This document shows positions 1 through 5,859 of a DNA stretch of 6,191 bases, one piece after another (within the stretch, counting starts at the first letter, position 1; every line of letters begins with the position of its first letter). The notes below the pieces were generated by a model. It did not search any database. It was not told the origin of the DNA and worked only from the letters and a program-made list of their open reading frames with translations. This stretch comes from Planctomycetota bacterium. GTDB taxonomy: Bacteria > Planctomycetota > SZUA-567 > JAFGNG01. The stretch covers positions 1 through 6,191 of the forward strand of contig JAFGNG010000279.1 in NCBI GenBank assembly GCA_016927125.1, written 5' to 3'. A program made the translations under genes and the position numbers.

Positions 1-1
1 C

Positions 2-766
2 GAGAATTACCTGGAGGTCGTAGCGGCTCCCGATTACGAGGACGGCGCGGTCGAAATCCTGAAGAAGCGCAAGAACCTGCGCATTGTGCAGGTCAAGCGC
101 ATCGACCAGATCCGCAAGTACCGCACGGAACGCTTCTTCGATTTCAAATGCTTGCTTGACGGCGGGATCGTGGTGCAGCAGTCTCCCCTGAATAAAATCA
201 GCAAGCCGGAGGATATGCCGCCGGCGGAGATTACCGCCAAGGACGGCGAGAAGATAACCTCGAAGCGCACCCCTACTGAAAAAGAATATGAGGACCTCCT
301 CTTCGGCTGGTCGGTAGAGCAGGGCGTGACCAGCAACAGCGTGATCTTTGTCAAGGACGGCGTTACTGTCGGCATCGGCACCGGGGAGCAGGACCGCGTC
401 GGCGTCACCGAAATTGCGATCTTCAAAGCCTATAAAAAATGCGCCGACCAGGTGGCGTGGAAGAAACACCAGATGCTCTACTTCCAGGTTGAGTTGGCGG
501 TCAAGGCGGGCGAGCTGCCGGAGTCGGCGCTCTCTGAGATCAATACTGAAGTTAAGAAAAACCAGGGCGGATTGATCGGCGCGGTGGCGGTCTCCGACGC
601 CTTCTTCCCCAAGCGCGATGCGGTGGATGCCATTGCCGCGGAAGGGGTTACAGCGATTGTCCAGCCCGGCGGCTCCCTCGGTGACAAGGAAATCATCCAG
701 GTCTGTAACGAATCCAAGCCACCCATTGCCATGGTCTTCACCGGCCAGCGTGCCTTCAAGCATTAA
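2..766 (+). CDS. purH: AICAR formyltransferase domain of PurH (5' end missing)
   Basis: The C-terminal 254 residues of the enzyme that uses 10-formyltetrahydrofolate to formylate AICAR to FAICAR, the penultimate step of purine synthesis in the cytoplasm. The frame is open from base 2, so the start lies outside the window. Family signatures seen are the SNSV stretch followed by DGVTVGIGTGEQDR, then SDAFFPKRD (usually SDAFFPFRD), the QPGGS loop near the end, and the C-terminal TGQRAFKH (E. coli ends in MRHFRH). About 50 residues separate GTGEQDR from SDAFF that E. coli PurH lacks. From memory, a longer AICARFT branch in some deltaproteobacteria and other lineages has such an insertion. The IMP cyclohydrolase half is not visible, so it is unknown whether this is the bifunctional protein or a stand-alone formyltransferase. 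The thiE fusion gene follows after about 20 bp, suggesting an operon. Family identification is firm; the exact subtype is less so. Confidence 0.93.
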   Translation, partial: ENYLEVVAAPDYEDGAVEILKKRKNLRIVQVKRIDQIRKYRTERFFDFKCLLDGGIVVQQSPLNKISKPEDMPPAEITAKDGEKITSKRTPTEKEYEDLLFGWSVEQGVTSNSVIFVKDGVTVGIGTGEQDRVGVTEIAIFKAYKKCADQVAWKKHQMLYFQVELAVKAGELPESALSEINTEVKKNQGGLIGAVAVSDAFFPKRDAVDAIAAEGVTAIVQPGGSLGDKEIIQVCNESKPPIAMVFTGQRAFKH

Positions 767-769
767 ATC

Positions 770-774
770 GGAGG
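770..774 (+). promoter_or_regulatory. Ribosome binding site of the thiD2-thiE gene (decides the start)
   Basis: GGAGG lies just after the purH stop codon (764-766). It is only 3 bases from a GTG at 778 and 12 bases from the ATG at 787, so neither start has ideal spacing. The ATG is preferred because it is the stronger start codon and because the family homology begins right after it. Confidence 0.6.
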
Positions 775-786
775 CGAGTGAACCTG

Positions 787-1842
787 ATGGATTCAGCTTT
801 ACGCATACTGGACGCCAATGCCAACCGCGCGCGCGAGGGCTTGCGGGTGGTGGAGGAATATGTCCGCTTTTCTCTTGATGCTACCGCCTTCACGGAACGC
901 CTGAAACAACTCCGCCACGAGCTCGTCGCCACGCTCCAGCTTCTGCAACAGGCAGCCGGGGACGGCGTGAAGCTGGAAAACTTCCGCGATACTGCCGGGG
1001 ATGTCGGCACCGGGATCAGTACCCCGGCGGAGATGAAGCGGGCTGACGCCACTGCCACCGCCCGCGCGGGTATGAAACGGCTGCAGGAGGCTCTGCGGGT
1101 GCTGGAGGAGTACGGTAAGATTGTCTCTCCCGAAGCTGCTGCCGGCTTTGAGCGCCTGCGCTATGCCTCGTATGACATCGAGCCCCTGATCTTTGCGGAT
1201 GGAGCCCGTCGCAGCCACCTTGCCGAAGCTCGATTATATGTACTGGTGACCGAGGCTTTAGCCAGCACCGATGCCTTGACTGCCGCGCGCGAAGCAGTCG
1301 CCGGGGGGGCGGATATGATCCAGATGCGGGAAAAGGAACTGGAAGACAGCGCGTTTTATAAGCAGGCCCTCGCCATGCGGGAGATTTGCAACTCCGCGGG
1401 CGCGCTCTTCATGATTAATGACCGGCCGCATCTTGCCAAGCTGGTCAATGCCGACGGCATTCACACCGGGCAGGGGGATTTGCCGGTGAACCTTTCGCGC
1501 AGGATAATCGGTCCCGACCGTTTGATCGGCAGGAGCACCAATGCACCGGAGGTTTTGCAGGCAGCCTTCGAGGAAGGCGCGGATTACGCCGGGGTCGGGC
1601 CGGTCTACGCAACCAAAACCAAGGAACACCGCGCCGCGGTGGGCTTGGAATATGTGAGTTATGCCGCCAGGGAGGCGAAGATTCCATATTTCTGCATAGG
1701 TTCAATCAACCGGGAAACTTTAGGCGGGGTGCTGGATGCGGGCGCGAAAGCAGTGGCGGTCTGTACTGCTATCATCGGCGTGAAGGACATTGCGGCCGAA
1801 GCAGCCTGGTTCAAGGAGCGGGTAATGGAAAGAAACCAGTAG
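787..1842 (+). CDS. thiE: Bimodular thiamin phosphate synthase, ThiD2-ThiE fusion
   Basis: A 351-residue two-domain enzyme of thiamin synthesis (354 if the GTG at 778 is used; residue numbers here count from that GTG). Residues 5-140 match the ThiD2 domain. They include NRAREGLRVVEEYVRF (16-31), RDTAGDVGT (70-78) and a second copy-like stretch, EALRVLEEYGK (104-114). ThiD2 has been reported as a strictly monofunctional HMP-phosphate kinase. Residues 151 to the end are ThiE, a TIM barrel that joins HMP-PP to the thiazole phosphate. The ThiE motifs are QMREKE (182-187), INDR (213-216), DGIHTGQGDLP (226-236), GADYAGVGPVYATKTK (267-282) and IGSIN (307-311, usually IGGIN). The fusion would make HMP-PP and use it on one polypeptide. 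Similar fusions are known in cyanobacteria and some other phyla. It sits behind purH with no visible promoter or TPP riboswitch of its own. The TAG stop lies inside the arm of a repeat element. Confidence 0.95.
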   Translation: MDSALRILDANANRAREGLRVVEEYVRFSLDATAFTERLKQLRHELVATLQLLQQAAGDGVKLENFRDTAGDVGTGISTPAEMKRADATATARAGMKRLQEALRVLEEYGKIVSPEAAAGFERLRYASYDIEPLIFADGARRSHLAEARLYVLVTEALASTDALTAAREAVAGGADMIQMREKELEDSAFYKQALAMREICNSAGALFMINDRPHLAKLVNADGIHTGQGDLPVNLSRRIIGPDRLIGRSTNAPEVLQAAFEEGADYAGVGPVYATKTKEHRAAVGLEYVSYAAREAKIPYFCIGSINRETLGGVLDAGAKAVAVCTAIIGVKDIAAEAAWFKERVMERNQ

Positions 1843-1913
1843 GGGCGGGGCACAGCGAGCTGTGCCCGCGACTAAAGAATTGGTTTTCCGGGCACGGCAC
1901 GCCTTACCCCTAC
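1839..1913. repeat. 75-bp imperfect inverted repeat (REP/MITE-like) at the thiE stop
   Basis: The outer arms are perfect 7-mers, GTAGGGG (1839-1845) and CCCCTAC (1907-1913). The similarity continues imperfectly inward: both arms, read from their ends, run from GTAGGGG into a GTGCCCG stretch (1862-1868 on the left, the complement of 1890-1896 on the right). The left half also holds a perfect 9-bp palindrome, GGGCACAGC / GCTGTGCCC (1848-1856 and 1859-1867). It has no coding capacity, and no second copy is seen in this window. This looks like a short repetitive extragenic element that folds strongly in RNA or DNA. It may also act as a transcription stop for the purH-thiE operon, although no T-run follows. 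The call of a dispersed repeat is inference until other copies are found. Confidence 0.6.
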
Positions 1914-1922
1914 CGCAATACC

Positions 1923-1940
1923 CCAGGTTAGAGAACCTGG
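1923..1940. terminator. Hairpin between convergent thiE and mnmE
   Basis: CCAGGTT (1923-1929) and AACCTGG (1934-1940) form a perfect 7-bp stem with a 4-base AGAG loop, placed between the ends of two convergent genes. Neither strand has a T-run after it, so it is not a classical intrinsic terminator. It could still be a bidirectional 3'-end-stabilising structure. Confidence 0.35.
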
Positions 1941-1963
1941 TCTACAGGTGAATTCAAGAAAAA

Positions 1964-3391
1964 TCACTTCCCGATACAGAATCTTGAAAAAATGCTCTCC
2001 AAAACCTCCTCGGCATAGCCTTGCCCACGAATATGCCCGAGGGCGGAGTGCGCCCCGCGGAGTTCTTCGGCAATCAGTTCAAAGCCGCTGCGAGCAGCCA
2101 AGAGAGCCATGGCCCGCCCCAGCGAGTCATGCGCGCATTGCAATTCTTCCACCAGGCGGAGGTTGATCGCCCCCTCGCCGACGGGGCGTTCCATGTCACG
2201 GGCGGCAATATTAACCAGCGCCCGGCGCAGTTCGTCCAATCCCTCCCCGGTTTTGGCGCTGACTGCAATCAAACCGGCAAATTCGTTTCCTAATGATTTT
2301 AATTCAAACCCCGGGAGATCGGATTTGTTGCAGGCAATAACTATCGGTACTTCCGGCAGGTTCTTAATAAGTTCCACAACTTTTTGCTCTCTTTGCAGGC
2401 TGCCATCAATCACCAACAACACAATCGCCGCGCCTTGACTGGCAATAATTCCACGCTTGCTGGCGGTTAAGCTGAGACTATCACCGCTATGATCCAGGCC
2501 GGGGGCATCCTGCAGGAGAAAATGGAAGGGTTCTATCACCAACTCGAAATCCAGGCGATCGCGGGTGGTGGAACGTTCCGGAGATACCAGCGCGGCATCC
2601 TGCCCCAGCATGGCATTGAGCAGGGAGCTCTTGCCCGCGTTGGTGAGCCCTGCAAAGCAGACCGGGATAGCCCCATGGTGGGTGGGGCGAGCCTGCGCGG
2701 TGGCGAGAAGCTTTTGCAGGCTATCTGAAATCTCCGACAGCTCCGCAATCATCTTTGCAGAAGGCAGCGGCTCTACTTCATCCTCGGCAAAGTCTATCTG
2801 CCCCTCAACCTGCGCCGCCGCACCGGTCAGGCGGCTCTGCCAGGAGGAGATCCGCTCTGAAAACGCCCCTTCCATGTTAGCAAGGGCAGCGCGCCGTTCC
2901 GCTTCACTGCCGGAGGCAATGATGCGCTCCACAGCCTCGGCCTGGACAAGATCAATCCTGCCATTTATAAAGGCTCGCATAGTAAATTCACCAGGGGCGG
3001 CCAGCCTGATGGTTACCGAGGATTTAAGATTTTCATCAGACCGCAATAACTCTGTGCCAGAACAAATCAGGGTGTCAATCACCAGGTCTGCCAACGCGGG
3101 CGCGCCCGGGAGGTGGAATTCAATCATCTCTTCGCGGGTATAGCTCGCCGGGGCCCTCATCACATAAGCGGAGGCCGGGAACGACAGGGAGTCATTGCCG
3201 GAAGCAACCTGGAAAAGCCCTTCCAAGCGGGCGTGGCCTTGCCAGGATTCTTCAGGGTAGGGGTGGCCCCCGGGGTCAGTGAAGCAACCGCTCGCGCAGG
3301 CAACGGCCTCAATCCCGGGGCCGCTCAGCCGGACAATGCAGCGCGCGCCTCCGCCGGGTGGCGAAGCGCAAGCAACAATTATATCATCCAT
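1964..3391 (-). CDS. mnmE: tRNA modification GTPase MnmE (TrmE), divergent
   Basis: A GTPase that works with MnmG to place the aminomethyl or carboxymethylaminomethyl group on C5 of wobble uridine 34 in certain tRNAs. At 475 residues it is near the usual ~455. An N-terminal tetrahydrofolate-binding domain starts with DDIIVACASPPGGG. Then come APGEFTMRAFINGR (132-145), DLVQAEAV (147-154) and the helical domain, which is interrupted by the G domain. The G motifs are GLTNAGKSS (248-256), TTRD (275-278), DAPG (295-298), NKSD (355-358) and SAK (378-380). The protein ends in FCIGK, with the functional cysteine C472. Differences from the family norm are T for P in G1, DAPG for DTAG in G3, and HLPG where the folate domain usually reads CHGG. 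ATG at 3391 is chosen because the homology starts there. ATG at 3409 (six residues longer) is possible, and neither has a clear Shine-Dalgarno. Starts further upstream (to 3499) lie in a terminator. It is the only gene downstream of that terminator, so it probably has its own promoter. Confidence 0.94.
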   Translation of the reverse strand: MDDIIVACASPPGGGARCIVRLSGPGIEAVACASGCFTDPGGHPYPEESWQGHARLEGLFQVASGNDSLSFPASAYVMRAPASYTREEMIEFHLPGAPALADLVIDTLICSGTELLRSDENLKSSVTIRLAAPGEFTMRAFINGRIDLVQAEAVERIIASGSEAERRAALANMEGAFSERISSWQSRLTGAAAQVEGQIDFAEDEVEPLPSAKMIAELSEISDSLQKLLATAQARPTHHGAIPVCFAGLTNAGKSSLLNAMLGQDAALVSPERSTTRDRLDFELVIEPFHFLLQDAPGLDHSGDSLSLTASKRGIIASQGAAIVLLVIDGSLQREQKVVELIKNLPEVPIVIACNKSDLPGFELKSLGNEFAGLIAVSAKTGEGLDELRRALVNIAARDMERPVGEGAINLRLVEELQCAHDSLGRAMALLAARSGFELIAEELRGAHSALGHIRGQGYAEEVLESIFSRFCIGK

Positions 3392-3409
3392 GCGGTATAA
3401 GGATTTCAT

Positions 3410-3483
3410 GGCAAGTTCAATCTTTATAATCAATTGAATTGTTATTAAAGTGTTATACCCCTGATCCCGAGTTTGATGCCAAT
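3410..3483 (-). promoter_or_regulatory. AT-rich leader of mnmE with weak promoter candidates
   Basis: Because a terminator lies just upstream, mnmE needs a promoter here. On the minus strand TTGGCA (3482-3477) and TATAAC (3457-3452) are 19 bases apart, which is longer than ideal. A second -10-like TATAAA (3428-3423) lies close to the gene but has no good -35. The site of initiation cannot be settled from sequence alone. Confidence 0.25.
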
Positions 3484-3519
3484 AAAAAAACGCTGCCAAA
3501 CCTGGTGGCCAGCAGCGTT
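3484..3519 (-). terminator. Intrinsic terminator of the small basic protein gene
   Basis: On the minus strand AACGCTGC and GCAGCGTT form a perfect 8-bp stem (3519-3512 with 3496-3489). It is followed by a run of seven T (3490-3484, overlapping the end of the stem). The 15-base loop can pair further through TGG/CCA. It lies 35 bases after the stop of the 44-residue gene and before mnmE, so it separates these two transcription units. Confidence 0.88.
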
Positions 3520-3554
3520 AAATTTATATTAAAAAACCGACACTTCAGCGATAG

Positions 3555-3689
3555 TTATTCTTCAACTACCTTGGCCGGCTGGAGCCAGCGTTTGCGCCCC
3601 CGGACCTTTACCCGGATCATGCCGCGATCCTTACGGTTACGGTTATCCTGCGCTTTGCGCTTCTTAACGATTCGTTTCTTGAATTCCAT
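3555..3689 (-). CDS. 44-residue, extremely basic protein of unknown function
   Basis: I do not recognise this protein. It has 9 Lys and 9 Arg in 44 residues against 5 acidic ones, a net charge near +13. The N-terminal half is a lysine/arginine-rich stretch, MEFKKRIVKKRKAQ, then DNRNRKDRG. The second half alternates hydrophobic and basic residues (MIRVKVRGRKRW, residues 24-35, beta-like) and ends LQPAKVVEE. It has no cysteine, signal peptide or membrane segment. That it is a real gene is supported by GGAGG at ideal spacing, a near-consensus promoter about 36 bases upstream and an intrinsic terminator right after the stop. It lies between cca and mnmE. The charge, size and setting suggest an RNA- or ribosome-binding protein, which is inference. 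It does not match bL34, bL36, bS21 or THX as I know them. A DNA-binding role is not excluded. Confidence 0.82.
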   Translation of the reverse strand: MEFKKRIVKKRKAQDNRNRKDRGMIRVKVRGRKRWLQPAKVVEE

Positions 3690-3694
3690 ATATT

Positions 3695-3699
3695 CCTCC
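3695..3699 (-). promoter_or_regulatory. Strong ribosome binding site of the 44-residue gene
   Basis: GGAGG on the minus strand lies 5 bases (AATAT) from the ATG at 3689. This is the best Shine-Dalgarno in the window, and it fixes the start of a gene that might otherwise be dismissed as noise. Confidence 0.85.
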
Positions 3700-3731
3700 G
3701 GCTGTCTTAAAAAACGAAAATACAGAAAGGC

Positions 3732-3759
3732 ATTATAACTACGGATCGGGTTCTGACAA
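3732..3759 (-). promoter_or_regulatory. Sigma70-type promoter of the 44-residue gene
   Basis: On the minus strand a -35 TTGTCA (3759-3754, five of six consensus bases) and a perfect -10 TATAAT (3737-3732) are separated by 16 bases. Transcription would begin near 3725, giving a leader of about 36 bases before the ATG. It lies between the cca stop and the small gene, so the small gene can be transcribed independently of cca. Confidence 0.8.
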
Positions 3760-3778
3760 GCAAAAAAAGGGTTTTTGC
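3760..3778 (-). terminator. Weak A/T hairpin after cca
   Basis: On the minus strand GCAAAAA, loop CCCTT, then TTTTTGC form a 7-bp, mostly A-T stem containing a run of T. It begins 12 bases after the cca stop and abuts the -35 of the next promoter. It may weakly end the cca transcript, but the stem is poor in G-C and the T-run is inside it. Confidence 0.3.
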
Positions 3779-3790
3779 AAAGGAAACTAG

Positions 3791-5125
3791 CTAATTCCGG
3801 GGAAAATGTTGCCGGAGATAGGCAATCGCCTCATCTGGGGTGGTGAATTTGCCCTCCAGTTGCCCATCCTCAATAGCGGACAGCATCTTTGAGAACTCCG
3901 GCCCAGGTGTGTATCCCAGGCGGATCAGGTCAACGCCAGTGAGGATCGGCTCCGGCGGAAGGGGGCGCGCCATCTCTTCTTCATAGGCCTGGAGGACCAG
4001 TTCATGAATCCCGAGCTTGCGATGGCTCGCCAGGCAGTCGAGCCGGTGCAACTCCAGGTGAAGAAGAAAGAGGGGATCCCGCAAGAGCCGCCGTTGCTTC
4101 GCCACCCGCATCTTGCTGAAATGGGTCAGGCGCATATGGTCGCGCACCAGGCTTTCTACCGCCGCGATCATCCGGTTGGGGCGTTTCAGGCGGGTGAGGA
4201 TCTCCCTGGCCATGTCTGCGCCGACATCCGGATGGTTATTAAAGCGGATGCGGTCGAGCATCTCGATGGTGCTGGGTTTGCCCAGGTCATGCAGCAGCAC
4301 CGCCCAGGCGAGGAGGGGATCGCAAGCTTCTGGCAGGCTTTCCAGCATCAAGATGGTATGCCGCAGGACATCGCCTTCCGGGTGGAATTCCTCGGGTTGC
4401 GGGACGCCGCGCATGGCCGCGACCTCCGGCAAGAGCTGCAAGAGGAGGTGGGTTTGCTCCAGAATGATGATGGCCGCGCCCGCGCCCCCGCGCGTCAGCA
4501 TCTTCTCAAGTTCATCGCCAAGCCGTTCTGCGCTGACCAGCCGGATCAGCCCCGCCATATCTCGCACCGAATTAAAAGTCGGTTCATCCAGGTTAAAGCC
4601 CAGGGTTGAGGAAAACCGCACCGCCCTCAGGATTCGGAGATAGTCTTCCAGGAAACGTTTGGAAGGCGCGCCCACACTGCGGATAATTCTATTCTTAATG
4701 TCTTCTATGCCACCGACATGATCAATCACTTCCTTGGTTTCCGGATCATAGAGCAGGGCATTGACAGTGAAATCCCGGCGGAGCACATCCTCTTCAGCGG
4801 AGCAGAAATGCACCGAGTCCGGCCGCCGCCCGTCACCTCCGGGGCTGTCACCGCGGAAGGTTGCGACTTCATAGCTATGGCCATCCTCCACCACCTGCAT
4901 TACGCCGAAGGCCTTGCCGACCGCAACAGTATGGGGAAAGATTTTTTCAATCTCCTCCGGCCGCGCGGCAGTGGCAATATCCCAATCCTGGGGCTTTTTG
5001 CCCAGGATGGAATCCCGCACGCAACCGCCGCAGAAATAGGATTCAAAGCCTGCTGTCTTCAGGGTATTAAGAATCCTGAGCGCGGCCGGGTCCGGAGCGG
5101 GAAAATCTTTATAAACCTGTCGCAT
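3791..5125 (-). CDS. cca: tRNA nucleotidyltransferase (CCA-adding family, class II) with HD domain
   Basis: A 444-residue enzyme that adds or repairs the 3' CCA (or part of it) on tRNAs. Nucleotidyltransferase motifs are in order: GGCVRD (33-38); DWD (47-49), supplying the two metal-binding aspartates; RRDFTVNAL (116-124), the base-flexible motif; GGIEDI (138-143); and EDYLRILRAVRF (160-171), the nucleotide-recognition motif. An HD domain follows, with FHPEGDVLRHT (247-257), HDLGKP (279-284) and NNHPDVGADMA (296-306). HD domains in this family can carry phosphohydrolase activity. The C-terminal LTGVDLIRLGYTPGPEF matches family ends. The start is supported by AAGGAAG (5131-5137) five bases upstream. 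Whether it adds all of CCA or only A or CC cannot be told from motifs alone; poly(A) polymerase of the same class is a less likely alternative. It is divergent from smpB and followed on the same strand by the small basic protein gene. Confidence 0.95.
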   Translation of the reverse strand: MRQVYKDFPAPDPAALRILNTLKTAGFESYFCGGCVRDSILGKKPQDWDIATAARPEEIEKIFPHTVAVGKAFGVMQVVEDGHSYEVATFRGDSPGGDGRRPDSVHFCSAEEDVLRRDFTVNALLYDPETKEVIDHVGGIEDIKNRIIRSVGAPSKRFLEDYLRILRAVRFSSTLGFNLDEPTFNSVRDMAGLIRLVSAERLGDELEKMLTRGGAGAAIIILEQTHLLLQLLPEVAAMRGVPQPEEFHPEGDVLRHTILMLESLPEACDPLLAWAVLLHDLGKPSTIEMLDRIRFNNHPDVGADMAREILTRLKRPNRMIAAVESLVRDHMRLTHFSKMRVAKQRRLLRDPLFLLHLELHRLDCLASHRKLGIHELVLQAYEEEMARPLPPEPILTGVDLIRLGYTPGPEFSKMLSAIEDGQLEGKFTTPDEAIAYLRQHFPRN

Positions 5126-5130
5126 GCAAG

Positions 5131-5137
5131 CTTCCTT
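5131..5137 (-). promoter_or_regulatory. Ribosome binding site of cca
   Basis: AAGGAAG on the minus strand, 5 bases before the ATG at 5125, supports this start. No convincing promoter for cca could be picked in the divergent region 5138-5288. A small hairpin, CAGGG/CCCTG (5152-5156 and 5164-5168), lies in its leader. Confidence 0.7.
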
Positions 5138-5288
5138 ACCATAGGTGACAACAGGGAGAGTAGCCCTGCAAATTCATTAAAAAGAAAAAATCCGGCAAAG
5201 GCAAGTATAATGCGATGGAATCCTATGAGGGTCGCGTATTAAAAGAACCTCAGCGTCCAGCCGGACAGCGCTTCCAGAAAAGGATTTA

Positions 5289-5316
5289 TTGACAGATTCC
5301 GATGGATAATTATCAT
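5289..5316 (+). promoter_or_regulatory. Sigma70-type promoter of smpB
   Basis: A perfect -35 TTGACA (5289-5294) and a -10 TATCAT (5311-5316, five of six consensus bases) are separated by 16 bases. The predicted start near 5323 leaves a leader of about 50 bases before the smpB ATG. It gives smpB its own transcription, divergent from cca. Confidence 0.75.
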
Positions 5317-5324
5317 CGGCCATG

Positions 5325-5346
5325 CCGGGATGCAAATCCGCCCCGG
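5325..5346 (+). other. Possible hairpin in the smpB leader
   Basis: CCGGG (5325-5329) can pair with CCCGG (5342-5346). An alternative inner stem, GGAT/ATCC, closes a GCAA tetraloop (5328-5339). It begins almost at the predicted transcription start. It may protect the 5' end or be incidental. Confidence 0.3.
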
Positions 5347-5373
5347 TAAAGATCAGGTTTTTGGTAGAATCAC

Positions 5374-5859
5374 ATGAGCAAACAGAAGAGCAAAAAGAGC
5401 GGCGTGGATAAGTCCCTCATCCTCCGCAACAAAAAAGCGTTTCATGAATATGAAGTCTTGGAGACGCTGGAGTGCGGGATTGAGCTTTGCGGCACGGAGG
5501 TGAAGAGCCTGCGCGACCATAAGGTGAATTTTGCCCAGACCTTTGCCACTGTCAGGAACGGCGAGTTAATGCTCATGGGGCTGCATATCTCCCCTTACGA
5601 GATGGGCAACCGCATGAACCATGACCCGGAAAGGCGGCGGCGCCTGCTGGCCCATAAACGCGAGATCCACAAGCTCTCCCAGAAGATTAATGAAAAAGGG
5701 CTGACGCTGGTACCCCTGCGCCTGTATTGGAAGTTCGGCCGCTGCAAGGTGGAACTCGGGATTGTCCGCGGTAAACAGATCCACGACAAGCGCGATGCCA
5801 AGCGCGATAAGGATGTCAACCGCCAGATCGAACGTGATATCCGCGAATCCAGAAGATAG
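5374..5859 (+). CDS. smpB: SsrA-binding protein SmpB
   Basis: A 161-residue RNA-binding protein of trans-translation. It binds the tRNA-like part of tmRNA, delivers it to stalled ribosomes and mimics the codon-anticodon helix. The order of family motifs is complete: NKKAFHEYEVLET (19-31), GIELCGTEVKSLR (35-47), HISPYEMGN (71-79), NHDPERRRRLLAHKREI (82-98), then LVPLRLYWKFGRCKVELGI. The basic C-terminal tail RGKQIHDKRDAKRDKDVNR, which becomes helical in the ribosomal mRNA channel, follows. Length is normal (about 150-160). The Shine-Dalgarno is weak (GGTAGAATCAC before ATG), but the family N-terminus fits this start. The gene has its own promoter. Its partner RNA gene ssrA, often adjacent, is not in this window. 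Confidence 0.97.
   Translation: MSKQKSKKSGVDKSLILRNKKAFHEYEVLETLECGIELCGTEVKSLRDHKVNFAQTFATVRNGELMLMGLHISPYEMGNRMNHDPERRRRLLAHKREIHKLSQKINEKGLTLVPLRLYWKFGRCKVELGIVRGKQIHDKRDAKRDKDVNRQIERDIRESRR

Noticed and set aside
2565..3143. 192-codon open frame on the plus strand opposite mnmE
   Set aside because: A shadow of mnmE: low-complexity Ser/Arg/Ala content, and the opposite strand encodes conserved MnmE segments across the whole stretch.
3392..3499. N-terminal extension of MnmE to a 511-residue protein
   Set aside because: The extra residues are encoded by the terminator hairpin and an AT-rich leader. MnmE homology begins at DDIIVA, so only ATG 3391 or 3409 is plausible.
3439..3738. 99-codon plus-strand frame over the small basic gene
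   Set aside because: It runs antisense through an intrinsic terminator, the 44-residue gene and its promoter -10, all of which make better sense on the minus strand.
4004..4609. 201-codon open frame on the plus strand opposite cca
   Set aside because: It is fully antisense to the motif-rich cca gene, has no recognisable domain and no good ribosome binding site. It is explained by GC-biased codon use of cca.
5206..5211. TATAAT on the plus strand as a promoter -10
   Set aside because: No -35-like hexamer at 15-19 bases upstream, where the sequence is A-rich. The promoter at 5289-5316 explains smpB better.
4718..5242. 174-codon plus-strand frame reaching past the cca start into the spacer
   Set aside because: Mostly antisense to the catalytic domain of cca, and its end runs through the divergent spacer without any family resemblance.
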